From contig CAUJLY010000002.1 in the NCBI GenBank assembly GCA_963281155.1, positions 2,046,001-2,110,000 of the forward strand: a stretch of 64,000 nt of DNA, read 5' to 3'. The notes beneath the pieces are model-generated. The model was given only the letters and a program-made list of their open reading frames with translations. It was not told the origin of the DNA and did not search any database. The position numbers and the translations under genes were made by a program. The stretch is from Rhabditophanes sp. KR3021 (taxonomy: Eukaryota > Nematoda > Chromadorea > Rhabditida > Alloionematidae). Shown here one piece after another: positions 54,815-64,000 of this stretch (position 1 is the first letter of the stretch; every line of letters starts with the position of its first letter).

Positions 54815-54980
54815 TATATAAGAGGGTGAAACTTTCTATTCAAGTGTATATTTCTTTACTCCTTATCAAGCATCTCTCTTTTCAATGATGCTTGATCTTG
54901 CTACAATGATTTATTTCTGTGCATCTTTTTGTTTGTTGTTGTGTCTATCCCGATACCAAATTAATTTTTGTGCATCTTGA
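54815..54980 (+). CDS. Candidate TATA-driven short ORF (31 residues)
   Basis: TATATAAG at 54815-54822 is a strong TATA element. 63 bases after it, two ATGs at 54885 open a frame reading MMLDLATMIYFCASFCLLLC and on to a stop at 54978-54980, which is directly followed by an AATAAA. The peptide is mostly one hydrophobic, Cys-containing segment, either a tiny membrane peptide or a signal peptide with a short mature end. The compact promoter, frame and poly(A) layout is suggestive, but a noncoding transcript or chance cannot be excluded. Confidence 0.3.
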
Positions 54981-55689
54981 TAATAAACCATATTCAGCAA
55001 ACTCCGTGTCTATATTTTAATTTGGAAGTGGTTTAAACAACACCTATACACTTAGGTATGATCATTGTCTTCCATTTTAATATATCTAAAAAACACTAAG
55101 TGAATGTTTAGCATATTTTAAGACTCACATAAGCAGAAATTATTCCTAAGATTCTTATCCTTAAACTTTGTCATTGACCTTATTCACATATAACAGTGAG
55201 AATTCAGCTTTAAATTTATTTGCAATAAAAGAGATGGAGTATAGCGAATGAAATATATTAATAATTTTTATTATAGCAACAGCTTTGTTTCTTTAGTTGT
55301 GACCTTGCTCTGTTTATGATATCAACTTAATATATTTCTCACAAATAATATTACCTAATATATGCTTCTAATTTTTTAGTAAATATTTTGGAGTTTATTG
55401 TTGTTACGATTAGTTGATGAGCTTAATTATTACACTGAAGGCGTTTCAAGACTACATTATCTTCTAAATAACTTCCCCGAAATCAGATGTATTTTCTGTC
55501 ATAACATGTGCTTAATAAAAAAGGTTAACAAGATTGCGTTTCCAAATAACTCGCGTGTATTCAACAAACCAGTTTCTAACATTTCGAGCTAATTATGCTT
55601 TTTAAGTGGAATCAAATCAACAGGAAATATCATTTGCGATTATTCCAAATATTCAACCTTTTAATATAATTACGACTTATTTTTAGAAA
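54981..55689. other. Intergenic region upstream of the tyrosinase gene
   Basis: About 700 bp with no gene seen; the right end is the presumed promoter and ends in the acceptor-like ATTTTTAG at 55679-55686, three bases before the ATG at 55690, which suggests trans-splicing of the tyrosinase mRNA. Confidence 0.45.
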
Positions 55690-58600
55690 ATGAAAAAAGC
55701 ATCTACAGCAACTTATTTACTGCTGCTTGTATTAATTGTTGGATATGTTGGAGCTCAAGTTGTCACTGATTGCAGTGATGCTCCTAATGAGCAAACAAGA
55801 CAAGTTTGTATGAGAGTATGTTTTATTCATTTTAATATTCAGAATTTGTAATATCATTGTACCTTATTTTTTGTTTAGTTTCGTATGATGGATAAAGCAT
55901 CTAGAGAAAAATTTGAACGGGAAGCAGATTCTCAATTATGGCCACCTTCAGCACCAGGTTCTGCCGAATTTCAACGTCCATTACCTATTAGTCCCGGACA
56001 TAGAGGCCAAGCAGCGTATGATCCATTAGATTGTATGACGCTCCAATGTTTATGTCCATTCTTCAATGGAAGAATGATTGCTAATGACTTATGTGAAATG
56101 CCAAATGGCGAACCTTTAAAAATGGCCTATAGAAAAGAATACAGATTAATGACAGATGATGAAAGATTTAGATTCCACAGTGCTTTACAAAGAATGAAAC
56201 AATCAGGGGAATATGATCAATTCAGTCAGATTCATAAAGATGTAAGAATAGTCAATATTAAATCCTTAATTTACATCATTTTAGAATGCTCAACAATCTT
56301 CTGCTCATAGTGGCCCAGGTACGACGAAAACCACTAAAACTTTTTAAAAGACAAAAATTAGAAAGATAAAGCATCAGAAAATAGGTTTTCAAAAATTAGT
56401 TTGGGGCAATCTGACTAATTCTGTTGGCATTATTGGGATGTTTTCAGTACATCACATTATTAGATATGCAGTGTTCAATTGCCAATGCAGTTGCTTCATC
56501 AAATTGTCCATTAATGTAGATTGCTTGAACAACTTCACCATCTTCAATAATAGCTGCAACTTCAGTTTCTTTTCTGTCCATTTGGCATGCATATTTGTTT
56601 GCTCCTGGACATTTACTTTTCATCAAAAATGAAGTGTCTCTTCATTAGATCTCTTACTTGTACCATTATTTGAGTCAATAGTATCCATTTGTACATCATA
56701 GAAAAATGACGTTTAATACAATGCTGTAACACATGTAGTCTTGTGTTCTTAGGAAAACCCCTTCCCAAGTGAGACATTCTAATCGAAATTTTATTAAGTT
56801 ATTTCCAGATTTATTTTAATTCATATTTTTAGGTTTCCTCGGATGGCATCGTGAGTATCTCAAAAGACTTGAAATTAAACTTAGATTAATCGACCCCTCA
56901 ATCGCCTTACCATTCTGGGATTCAGTTCTCGACAGTTATCTACCCGATCCAAGAGATTCAATTTTATTTACTGATTTATTTGCGGGAACAACTGATTGGA
57001 ATGGCTTTGTAACAACTGGACCATTTGCTTACTGGCGCACATTAGAAGGAGCCCATGCAATCAAAAGAAACATCGGTCAACAAGGTATGCATTTTATTAA
57101 ACAAAACATTCAAAATTAGAGATTTTTAAAATTGGAACATATTTAAGTTTTTTAAAAAAATGAGAGATATTTATCTTCTTCAATATCACAATTAGCTTTA
57201 AAAAATTATCCTAGGATAAGTTCAGTCATTTCACCATTTATTTATGGAAACATGTTGTTCACTTATTCGAGTGAGGGCTTTCCTGAGTTGGTGTTGGTAA
57301 GTTGGGGCCTTAAAGTGCTAAATAGCTTTTAGTTAATATTTGAATTTCAAAGGTAAAAGTCTAGATCAGAGTTGATAGAGTGTTTCACTAGCACAATCAC
57401 TAAAAACATGATACTTGTTACGTTAATATTTTATTTACAAAACGGATTTCAGGAAGTTTGTTTAGCGAACATCAAATTAACCAAGTTCTTGAACAATCAA
57501 ATGTTGAGTATGTTTTGGCTTATACTGTTCCTGTTGGAGGATGCCCGTTCCCAGTTAATTATGGAGCAATTGAATATACTCACGCCAATATTCATTTATA
57601 TATCGGTAAGATTAGACTTATTTCATATTTATTATCAACTCATTTCATTTTTATTACTGATACATTTAATTTGTACTATCAACTCATTTAATAATTAACT
57701 TATTTAATACTTTAGGAGGTGATCTAGCTCCGCCGCTCACGTCTGGAAACGACCCTTCATTGTTTTTTACCCATCACACATTTGTTGATAGAATTTGGGA
57801 AGATTGGAGACAATTAAAGCAACCAAGGTAATTAGTTTATGCAATTAAAATGATGCACATTAAAAATAGGATTAAAATTGAGTGGAAAGTATATATTGAA
57901 GACTAAACATCTCTTCGCCCAAATATTGACAATTACATCATTTATTATTTCAGATGGGTTAGGGAAACTTCATTTGCACCAGACATGCCACAATGTTCAA
58001 CTCCATACCACTTTAGTTATTCTGAGATGAGACCATTCCCAGGCCTAATTAATCGTGATGGTTTATCAAACGCTTACACTGATCAAATGTATAGATATGG
58101 GCCAAGACCAACTTGCTCAAGAGAAGCCCCTGCCTGTGGATCTAAATATTTGTTCTGTGATTGGAGAGGATTTCCTCATTGTGTTGCTAAAGTTAAATTA
58201 GGTAAGTTGAAATAAAGTGTTTTTGCTAGTAAATTGATTTAGGTGGTCTATGCCAGGGATTTGAAGGCTTAGATGCTTGTTACAATGGACAATGCTATTT
58301 CGGAAGATGCATGCAAGGCCCAACTCCTGCTCCATGGAGACCACCAACTCCTCCACCAACTCCCCCTCCAACTAGAAGACCAATGGTTGCTAGACCTATT
58401 GTTAATTTTAATAGAACTATTGGAGGAGTTAGTAAACTACCCGTCAGACAAGTAGCTAAGGCCACACAAAATGCTACTCCTAAACCAAGAGTTTCAAAGT
58501 TAGTTAATTCCAATACAACTGGTATGACTTTCAATAATTGTTACAACAAAAATCCTTGTTGTGATATGTGGGCTCAGTTGGATGAATGCACAAATAATCC

Positions 58601-58959
58601 CAAATATATGGTTTCTTCATGTGCTGTATCATGCAAAGGATGCATTCCATCATTCGCCATTAGTGGCGGTAAGTTTAAATTGCCACTTTCATCTATTAAC
58701 TTATTAATTTTCAGCTTGCAAAGACAAACATGTATCATGCAAGCAATGGAAAGCTGAAGGTCAATGTACGAATGCTAAAGGAGCTCTTCTAAATTTCATA
58801 ATCGAAAATTGCTGTGAAACCTGCAGCTTTGGGAGCTTTGATAAAAATCTTAAATGCCCAAAACCTAAGAAAAAAACAGGTGCCCTCAACACAGTAACGA
58901 ACTTTTCCAAAAAAGTAGCAACATTTTTCGAAACCAATATTCGTAAGCTGGTAGCCTAA
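55690..58959 (+). CDS. Tyrosinase with EGF-like and two ShKT domains
   Basis: Nine exons: 55690-55815, 55879-56241, 56285-56318, 56833-57084, 57453-57605, 57716-57827, 57954-58201, 58243-58668, 58715-58959; 652 residues. A signal peptide ([16 protein letters not shown]) leads. CuA ligands are the His in [10 protein letters not shown], the His in SAHSGPG and the His in [10 protein letters not shown]; CuB ligands are the two His of [12 protein letters not shown] and one in [15 protein letters not shown], so the type-3 copper site looks complete. After the catalytic domain come a Cys-rich EGF-like block ([17 protein letters not shown]), a Pro/Thr linker (about residues 455-475), then ShKT domains at about 528-565 and 572-607 and a basic tail. 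This is the nematode TYR architecture. A secreted copper oxidase of phenols is inferred, with likely roles in cuticle, eggshell or melanin chemistry. Confidence 0.93.
56319..56832. other. Long third intron of the tyrosinase gene with an antisense coding-like frame
   Basis: This 514-bp intron carries a 60-codon minus-strand frame at 56444-56626 starting [20 protein letters not shown] and going on to [20 protein letters not shown], ending with [10 protein letters not shown]. Its codon and residue make-up looks coding, unlike other antisense frames nearby. It may be an exon of a nested gene or a fragment inserted from elsewhere; no family is recognised. Confidence 0.35.
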
Positions 58960-59252
58960 TTTTTTGAAGAAATTTATACACATGTAGTCAAAACGAATAT
59001 ATTTTTACGGGTTGTTTATCAAATATAGTGCTTTGATATTTAAATAGCTTGAAAAGGAAAATGATTGTAATTAAAGTTAGGTTAAATTTCTATTGTAGGT
59101 GTCAATTTCAAACAAATAAATTCTTTTTAAATTTAAAATAATAAATGCTTCCTTGATACAGGTGTTGTTAAAAAATTTATTCAGAATATGCATCATTTGA
59201 ATGTATAGTTAAATTAAAAAGGGTAATCAATTATGTTATAATAGACTTTAAT

Positions 59253-60023
59253 TTATCCTCTTTTAAATGATAAAACCAAAAAAATTAAATATGCTATTAA
59301 GTTAAAGTTGAAACCTATTGTTGAAAATTGGCAATTAACATCACCTTTGGATGCATAAGATCTTGCCATTAACATTAGTACAATGACAGCCAAAAATTGC
59401 ATTTTTTGAGCAAGAATAATCTTGGTTTTCAATCTTCTGACATTCCATTTGAAGGAGAGAGCAATGTAGTACCAATAAGACATCATTAGAATTACAGAAT
59501 TGACAAATATGGGAAATCTTGCCAAAGAGCCACCAGATTTGTAGGTAATAGCCACTTGAAGTACTACGATTGCATGGTGTGCAATAGAACCCACGTTTAC
59601 CTTTTTCTTTTTAGCCAAGACAATAAAAGTATCCAGTAAAAGCCAACTCTTACTAATTGTGAAGAGAGTTACCGCTCCAGCAGTATTACTATTTGTGTAG
59701 TAATCATCTTCAACGCAAATCAAGTTGTACGGTCCTAAATTTGAATATTTATTAAAGTTACAAAATGTATGCTAACCTCTCATAAAGTGAGATAAAAAGT
59801 CTTTCAGCAAAGCCGACACAATTCCTGAGTAAACTATGAAATTAGCACCATTGCAAATTTGAATTGCACCATTAAGAGCTTTTCTGTGCGTCCTTCTGTC
59901 TCTCATAAAAGATTTGAAATTGGCAATTCCAATGAAGTAATAGACAACAATTAGCAAAGACCATGGGATCAAAAATAATTGAAATTTGTCAAATGATGTT
60001 GCCAAAGGAGTTGTAGATGACAT
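59253..60023 (-). CDS. ELO-family fatty acid elongase-like protein with altered histidine box
   Basis: Exons 60023-59777 and 59734-59253 with a 42-bp intron; 242 residues (ELO proteins are usually 260-320). It is a multipass protein; seen are the ELO elements FTISKSWLLLDTFIVLAKKK (family KxxExxDTxFxxLRKK) and, after it, KVNVGSIAHHAIVVLQVAIT, then FVNSVILMMSYWYYIALSF (family NSxVHxxMYxYY) and QKMQFL (family QxxQF). The HxxHH box of active elongases reads SIAHH at about residues 132-136, so its first His is Ser; the His of the NxxVHxxMY motif is also replaced (NSVILMMSYWYY). Active ELO enzymes condense malonyl-CoA with acyl-CoA in the ER. Loss of two conserved histidines suggests reduced or changed activity. 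Confidence 0.75.
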
Positions 60024-60114
60024 TTAAGAGAGAGCGTGTTTGTTAAACTATTTGATTTCAAAATAACGTGTTCTTTTTTAAGGACATAAAATATGAATAA
60101 TTGTTAAAAACTTA
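60024..60114. other. Short spacer upstream of the ELO-like gene
   Basis: Probable 5' flank of the minus-strand ELO-like gene; nothing specific seen. Confidence 0.3.
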
Positions 60115-60312
60115 TTAAATATGTAGTTTTTTAGAATATTTTAAATTATCAATGATTTTCAATTTCATTGGATGTGCATGCATCAAGAATTTTGAAGCTA
60201 TAACAAATCCATCTTTCAAATTTATTCTTAGGTTATTGTATCTGGGATTCTCCAAAAGAATATCGAGATTTTGCAACAAGATATTATAGGTTAATGCGCC
60301 AATGTTTTGCAA
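60115..60312 (-). pseudogene. BTB domain fragment related to the BTB-kelch gene at 15 kb
   Basis: The minus-strand frame reads NPRYNNLRINLKDGFVIASK then FLMHAH, against NNRYNDLKVNLKDGFLMTSK then FLMHAN at the start of the BTB-kelch protein at 14941. The similarity is also visible in the DNA (AGATACAA, AATTT-AAAGATGG, TGATGCATGC). It ends after the first strands of the BTB fold, and no BACK or kelch part follows, so it is a truncated duplicate. Confidence 0.7.
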
Positions 60313-60637
60313 AGTAAAGAAAGACCTTTATGCGACAATGATTGGAAGAATGCATCGTATAAATTACCCTGAGAAGATATATCGACGATTAATTACATAA
60401 AAGTTAAAAGATTATTTTAAAAGCGATTACTTTTTAATCGACTTTAAATACAGTCGAAGAGATTTCAAAATAGCGGTATCGGAACTTTACCAATTAGGAA
60501 CATAATGATTATAATTGTAAAAATACATTTGTTTAAAGAATATCGTTTATTATTATACTTAGAAATAAGTCTAATTAAGATGGCATGTATAAAAATGATA
60601 AATAATGAAATGTATATATAAAATAACCCATAATACT
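60313..60637. other. Spacer between BTB fragment and the CCCH gene
   Basis: About 325 bp, AT-rich. Short pieces on either strand could be further decayed BTB sequence but cannot be aligned by eye. Confidence 0.35.
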
Positions 60638-63107
60638 TTATACTATAATATTTGATGCAAAACGATGGTTATTCGGGTAATCTCCGGCGTGAGAGTATTC
60701 ACAGGATTCATCGTGGCAAGTGCCGAATTTTTCATAGTAACAAGGTTCGATTTGTACAATAGGCTCAAAGATTTCTTGACGTTGAGGAACTTGCTCCTGA
60801 ACAATTTCAATCCCGTAAGGATCTATTTCCTCAGCAAAGTTAGGTGGTGGTTTGCAAAAGTTTTGATATAGCAAGTTTGCTGAGGGCAATAAACGATTGC
60901 TTTGTGTGATTAAACTATGCCGCTGTGGCATCAAATTTGTTGTTGGTAGGAATTGCGGAGCAGCTTGAACAGCCACCATGGTCGATTCCATGATATTTGC
61001 TTGACCGGAAATTTTTTTAAACGTTTCATCAAGGACATCAAGGGCATTATTTTTGCGATTTCCACAACTATTATCCTTGACAGCTGAAGTTTCTCTTAGC
61101 ATTTCATTTGAGTTGTGGTGATCTCTAAATTTAGAGTTTTGAACAGGTGTTTCATTTTGATGGCGATCGCCACAATAAATATCATTTCTTTGCTTTTTCA
61201 TAGTAGACATATTGATCCATGAACTAGCAACACTTTTAATAATTGGAGCTCTTCGACTTGATTCGTTTTCCCTTGTAATGCCGTTATTGGAACGAATGTT
61301 GTGAGCAGATTCATTCAACACACTTGAGTTACCCTTACAAGAGATATTACCACTGCGAAAATCATCATGATTATTACCGAGGAAGAGATCTGCTGGATTA
61401 TCTTCATAGTCCATTCCATTATAAGAAGAATCTCGAATAGATGAGTTATTCTTCTGATGCTGCCCACTGTGAGAACGACTTGGTGTAGCATATCTGTTCA
61501 TGGAACTCCTTCTAGATCGATCATTCTCCACAACTGTTTCTTTGCGCTTATCATTTAAGGAAGAAGGAGCAGGAGGCGGTGTGTCGATTCTGAATAATTC
61601 CCCACCAATTGAAACGTCCCCAGCCATTGAATGTTCTCTTTGATGACTTGATCCAACAGGAGTTTGAACCAAAGAATGAACTTCGTTAGAACAAATTGAC
61701 ATATCACTCCACTCTGATTGAACCTCGCTATTTTCCCTCAAACCTAAATCTTTCAGCAAAGTCATTTGACACTCCTTGTCATATTTCTCTTTTTCATCCT
61801 TCCAGGCCTTCATGTCTTCAAACAGATCTGTTAACTTCGTGATTTCAGGCAAAAGCTGCTCAGATCTGCAGAAATGCTCAAAAACCTCTTTCGTGCATTC
61901 TTCCTTCAGTTTTAAGATTATGTTGAGGTCAGCTCTGAGATTTTTACATTTAGGATTGTCCAAGGAAGGATTTTCTAGCATAAATTCGAGAGATAAAGCC
62001 TTTGATTTTTCCGAGGCGTCCTTAAACTTTTTCTTTACTTCATTTTCTCTAATCTTTTGGGTGTTTAGAATATTTTTAGCAATTTTCCACTCCAGTGCAG
62101 CTTTGAAATGCTTATCTCGAACGTCCTTAAGTTTTTCTTCAACCCTTTCAAACAGAGTGTCAAAGACAAGATTGTGGTTCCCAACTTGCACACCACGAAA
62201 TGACCTTCCATTGTGTAAGAAGTCACGTCCGAGATTGAAGTAATCATTCAGCTTCTTTTGCAAAGATTTACTTATTTTTGGAGGCTGAAGTACTACTTTT
62301 TGCTTTGCAAATGTTTTGCTCACCACAGGAGTAGTTTTAGAAACCAAAGGAGCAGCTTTTGAAGTGGAAGGGCTTGCCGTAGAAATCAAAGGAGTAGGCA
62401 TAGAGATCAGGGGAGTGTTTTTTGATGCAAAATAATTTGTCTTAATGCCAACAGGAGTTCCGTTCGAAGTTGAAAAGGTAAATTTTGATCCATTCAGAGT
62501 CTTTTCTGCGATTGGTGGAATCACTCTACTATGTTGAGCCTTGTCATGCCGTGGAATATCTAAATTGCGATGCTTTCCTAAAGGTTCCATATTTGAAGAA
62601 CTAATTTTTGTCGGTGAAATCGCCTTCCTCTTCCTTGTCGAGGCATCTGATACAGAACCGAAAGCCCGTTTTGATATGCTATTGTTTTTTGTTGCTATAT
62701 TGATAATTTGATTTTCAGGACGATTTAAAACAGCTGTTAGGTTTTCCGAATAAAAATAACTTGGAAACGGCTCTTTCTCTACACCAGTATTAGTATTGCC
62801 AACTGATATCTCCTTCTGAACGAGCATATCTTTACTACTAGCAATGCAATCATTTTTTAAAGTACCTTTATTAGGCATAGTCTTAACAGCGTTATTGTAT
62901 AAGGCCAACAATTCAGGATCTGTTTCTTCTTCAACACTCTAAAAAGTTTATTAGAAAACTAGTAAAATAATTGATCAAGCATACCTTAGTATTCGTTTTC
63001 GCAGGTGTACGGGCCTGAACTATTAAGGGTTTTGTCATCGGCGGTGTAGTAGAAATAGGTGGTGATGGTGAAGGCGACAATTCACCTTCTTCCATCGGAG
63101 TGTTCAT
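60638..63107 (-). CDS. ZFC3H1-like CCCH zinc-finger protein
   Basis: Exons 63107-62985 and 62938-60638 with a 46-bp intron; 807 residues. The N-terminus MNTPMEEGELSPSPSPP carries the EEGEL motif typical of this family. A Ser/Thr/Pro-rich stretch with short repeats (PLISTASPSTS, PLVSKTTPVVS) follows, then a long charged coiled coil at about residues 260-430, then a disordered Ser/Asn-rich region. Close to the C-terminus is CYYEKFGTCHDESCEYSH at about 774-791 (nt 60691-60742), a CX8CX4CX3H-type finger like that of the zf-C3H1 family. Human ZFC3H1 bridges MTR4 to the PAXT complex for nuclear exosome decay of polyadenylated RNA. Here the protein stops 16 residues after the finger, so the long helical-repeat C-terminal half of vertebrate ZFC3H1 is absent. 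Family assignment is moderately secure. Confidence 0.7.
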
Positions 63108-64000
63108 ACTTAAATTGCCAATGTAAAATCACTATAACCAAATTTTAAATTAGTATATGCACATTTGAATCATAAATATAGAAGCGTTTATCATGTTTTA
63201 TCTTGCACGTACTATTGCAAGACGTAATGTTCAAAGCATACAAGTGTATCCTTCCAATTTACAAGGAAACGCACACTTTTCAATTTCTATTTGAGACCAT
63301 TGTAATGCTCCAAAGTAATATCAAAAACAATGGTTTGAATAAGCATTTAGGCAAAGTAACTAATAAGTTAATATGTAAACAAGTTTACATGAAATTAACG
63401 CAAAAAATAAATAATATTTATGATAGCAACAATTAACTTGCGTTGAAGCAATTTAGTATACACATTTTTTAGATGTAACAACTGACAGTACAAAAAGTGT
63501 TTACAAAATTCGAGCAGATTCCTTTTTATCGTCTTGATTTAAAAATATCTTTGACTGGCTACTTTTCTGTACTTGTTTATCTATTGCTGATGATTACTAT
63601 GTCGGCATCCCTTCAATAAATCATGTGATATCTATATATACACAACTCGAAAACATTTAAATAACCACAGAAACATTTTTAATGCAATTAAAAGTTTGTT
63701 GATATACACTACTTCCCAAAAGATGGTCTCGTACAGTGAAGACAGCATTGACGTTTGCAGTGAACATCACAATATTCTTTAAGATTGCACATTTTTAATC
63801 AGGAAATGAGTGATTGTATCAGTGAGTCATTTTATGAGTTCACACCATTTCCGATAAATCTACTCACGATTACCATCCTGCACCATTAAACTTTCATTTC
63901 CTCATCCCCTAAACTTTTTTATTTATCTTTTTATCTTTAAACAAATATCCTCCTTAAGTTACAAATCTATAATTTGTACTTTTAACTCATTTTAATATTC
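63108..64000. other. 3' end of window, no gene seen
   Basis: Upstream flank of the ZFC3H1-like gene. A 77-codon plus-strand frame at 63203-63436 has no recognisable features. Nothing else identified. Confidence 0.4.

Overview
The window reads as nuclear DNA of a nematode. It is AT-rich, genes are split by very short GT-AG introns (mostly 37-51 bp), several start codons sit just after TTTTAG-type acceptors with no upstream exon (as expected for spliced-leader trans-splicing), and same-strand neighbours lie 79-131 bp apart as in nematode operons. The gene content agrees: Hsp12-class small heat shock proteins, a tyrosinase with C-terminal ShKT domains and a PDF-type class B receptor. The species cannot be named from the sequence. 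No rRNA, tRNA, CRISPR, phage or intact transposon was recognised.

Layout. 1-8 kb: a secreted cysteine-rich protein (+), then a GLUT-type sugar transporter (-) whose reading frame is broken by one base. 7.2-8.9 kb (-): SMIM20/MITRAC7-like followed by SDS22, a likely operon. 9.2-11.1 kb (+): MITD1-like and PA28-gamma. 11.7-13.3 kb (-): YOS1/IER3IP1-like followed by MAEA, a second likely operon. 13.5-16.7 kb (+): MIC19/CHCHD3-like, then a BTB-BACK-kelch gene with a GC-AG intron. 17.6-22.7 kb: ASF1 (-), with an unusual internal repeat and a long acidic tail, head-to-head with NAT10 (+). 23.1-24.6 kb (+): TMEM26-like. 25.1-27.5 kb: three Hsp12-type genes and one decayed copy. 27.9-28.8 kb (-): a decayed membrane-protein relic and a Gly/Tyr-rich secreted peptide. 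31.1-33.1 kb (+): an M1-aminopeptidase-like protein without a visible zinc site. 33.6-37.0 kb (-): a PDF-receptor-like GPCR with a distant first exon. 37-50.9 kb: a 13.9-kb gene desert. 50.9-53.7 kb (+): HELQ helicase. 55.7-59.0 kb (+): tyrosinase-ShKT. 59.3-60.0 kb (-): an ELO-family protein with an altered histidine box. 60.1-60.3 kb (-): a BTB fragment related to the gene at 15 kb. 60.6-63.1 kb (-): a ZFC3H1-like CCCH protein.

Most genes are housekeeping: vesicle traffic (YOS1), ubiquitin and proteasome function (MAEA, PA28-gamma), mitochondria (SMIM20, MIC19), ESCRT/cytokinesis (MITD1), PP1 regulation (SDS22), chromatin (ASF1), RNA acetylation (NAT10), RNA decay (ZFC3H1-like) and DNA repair (HELQ). 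The lineage-flavoured part is the Hsp12 cluster, the M1-like pseudo-enzyme, the receptor, the tyrosinase and the secreted peptides. Exon joins were worked out by hand from reading frame and splice consensus. Product names come from recognised motifs and family knowledge; no database search was run.
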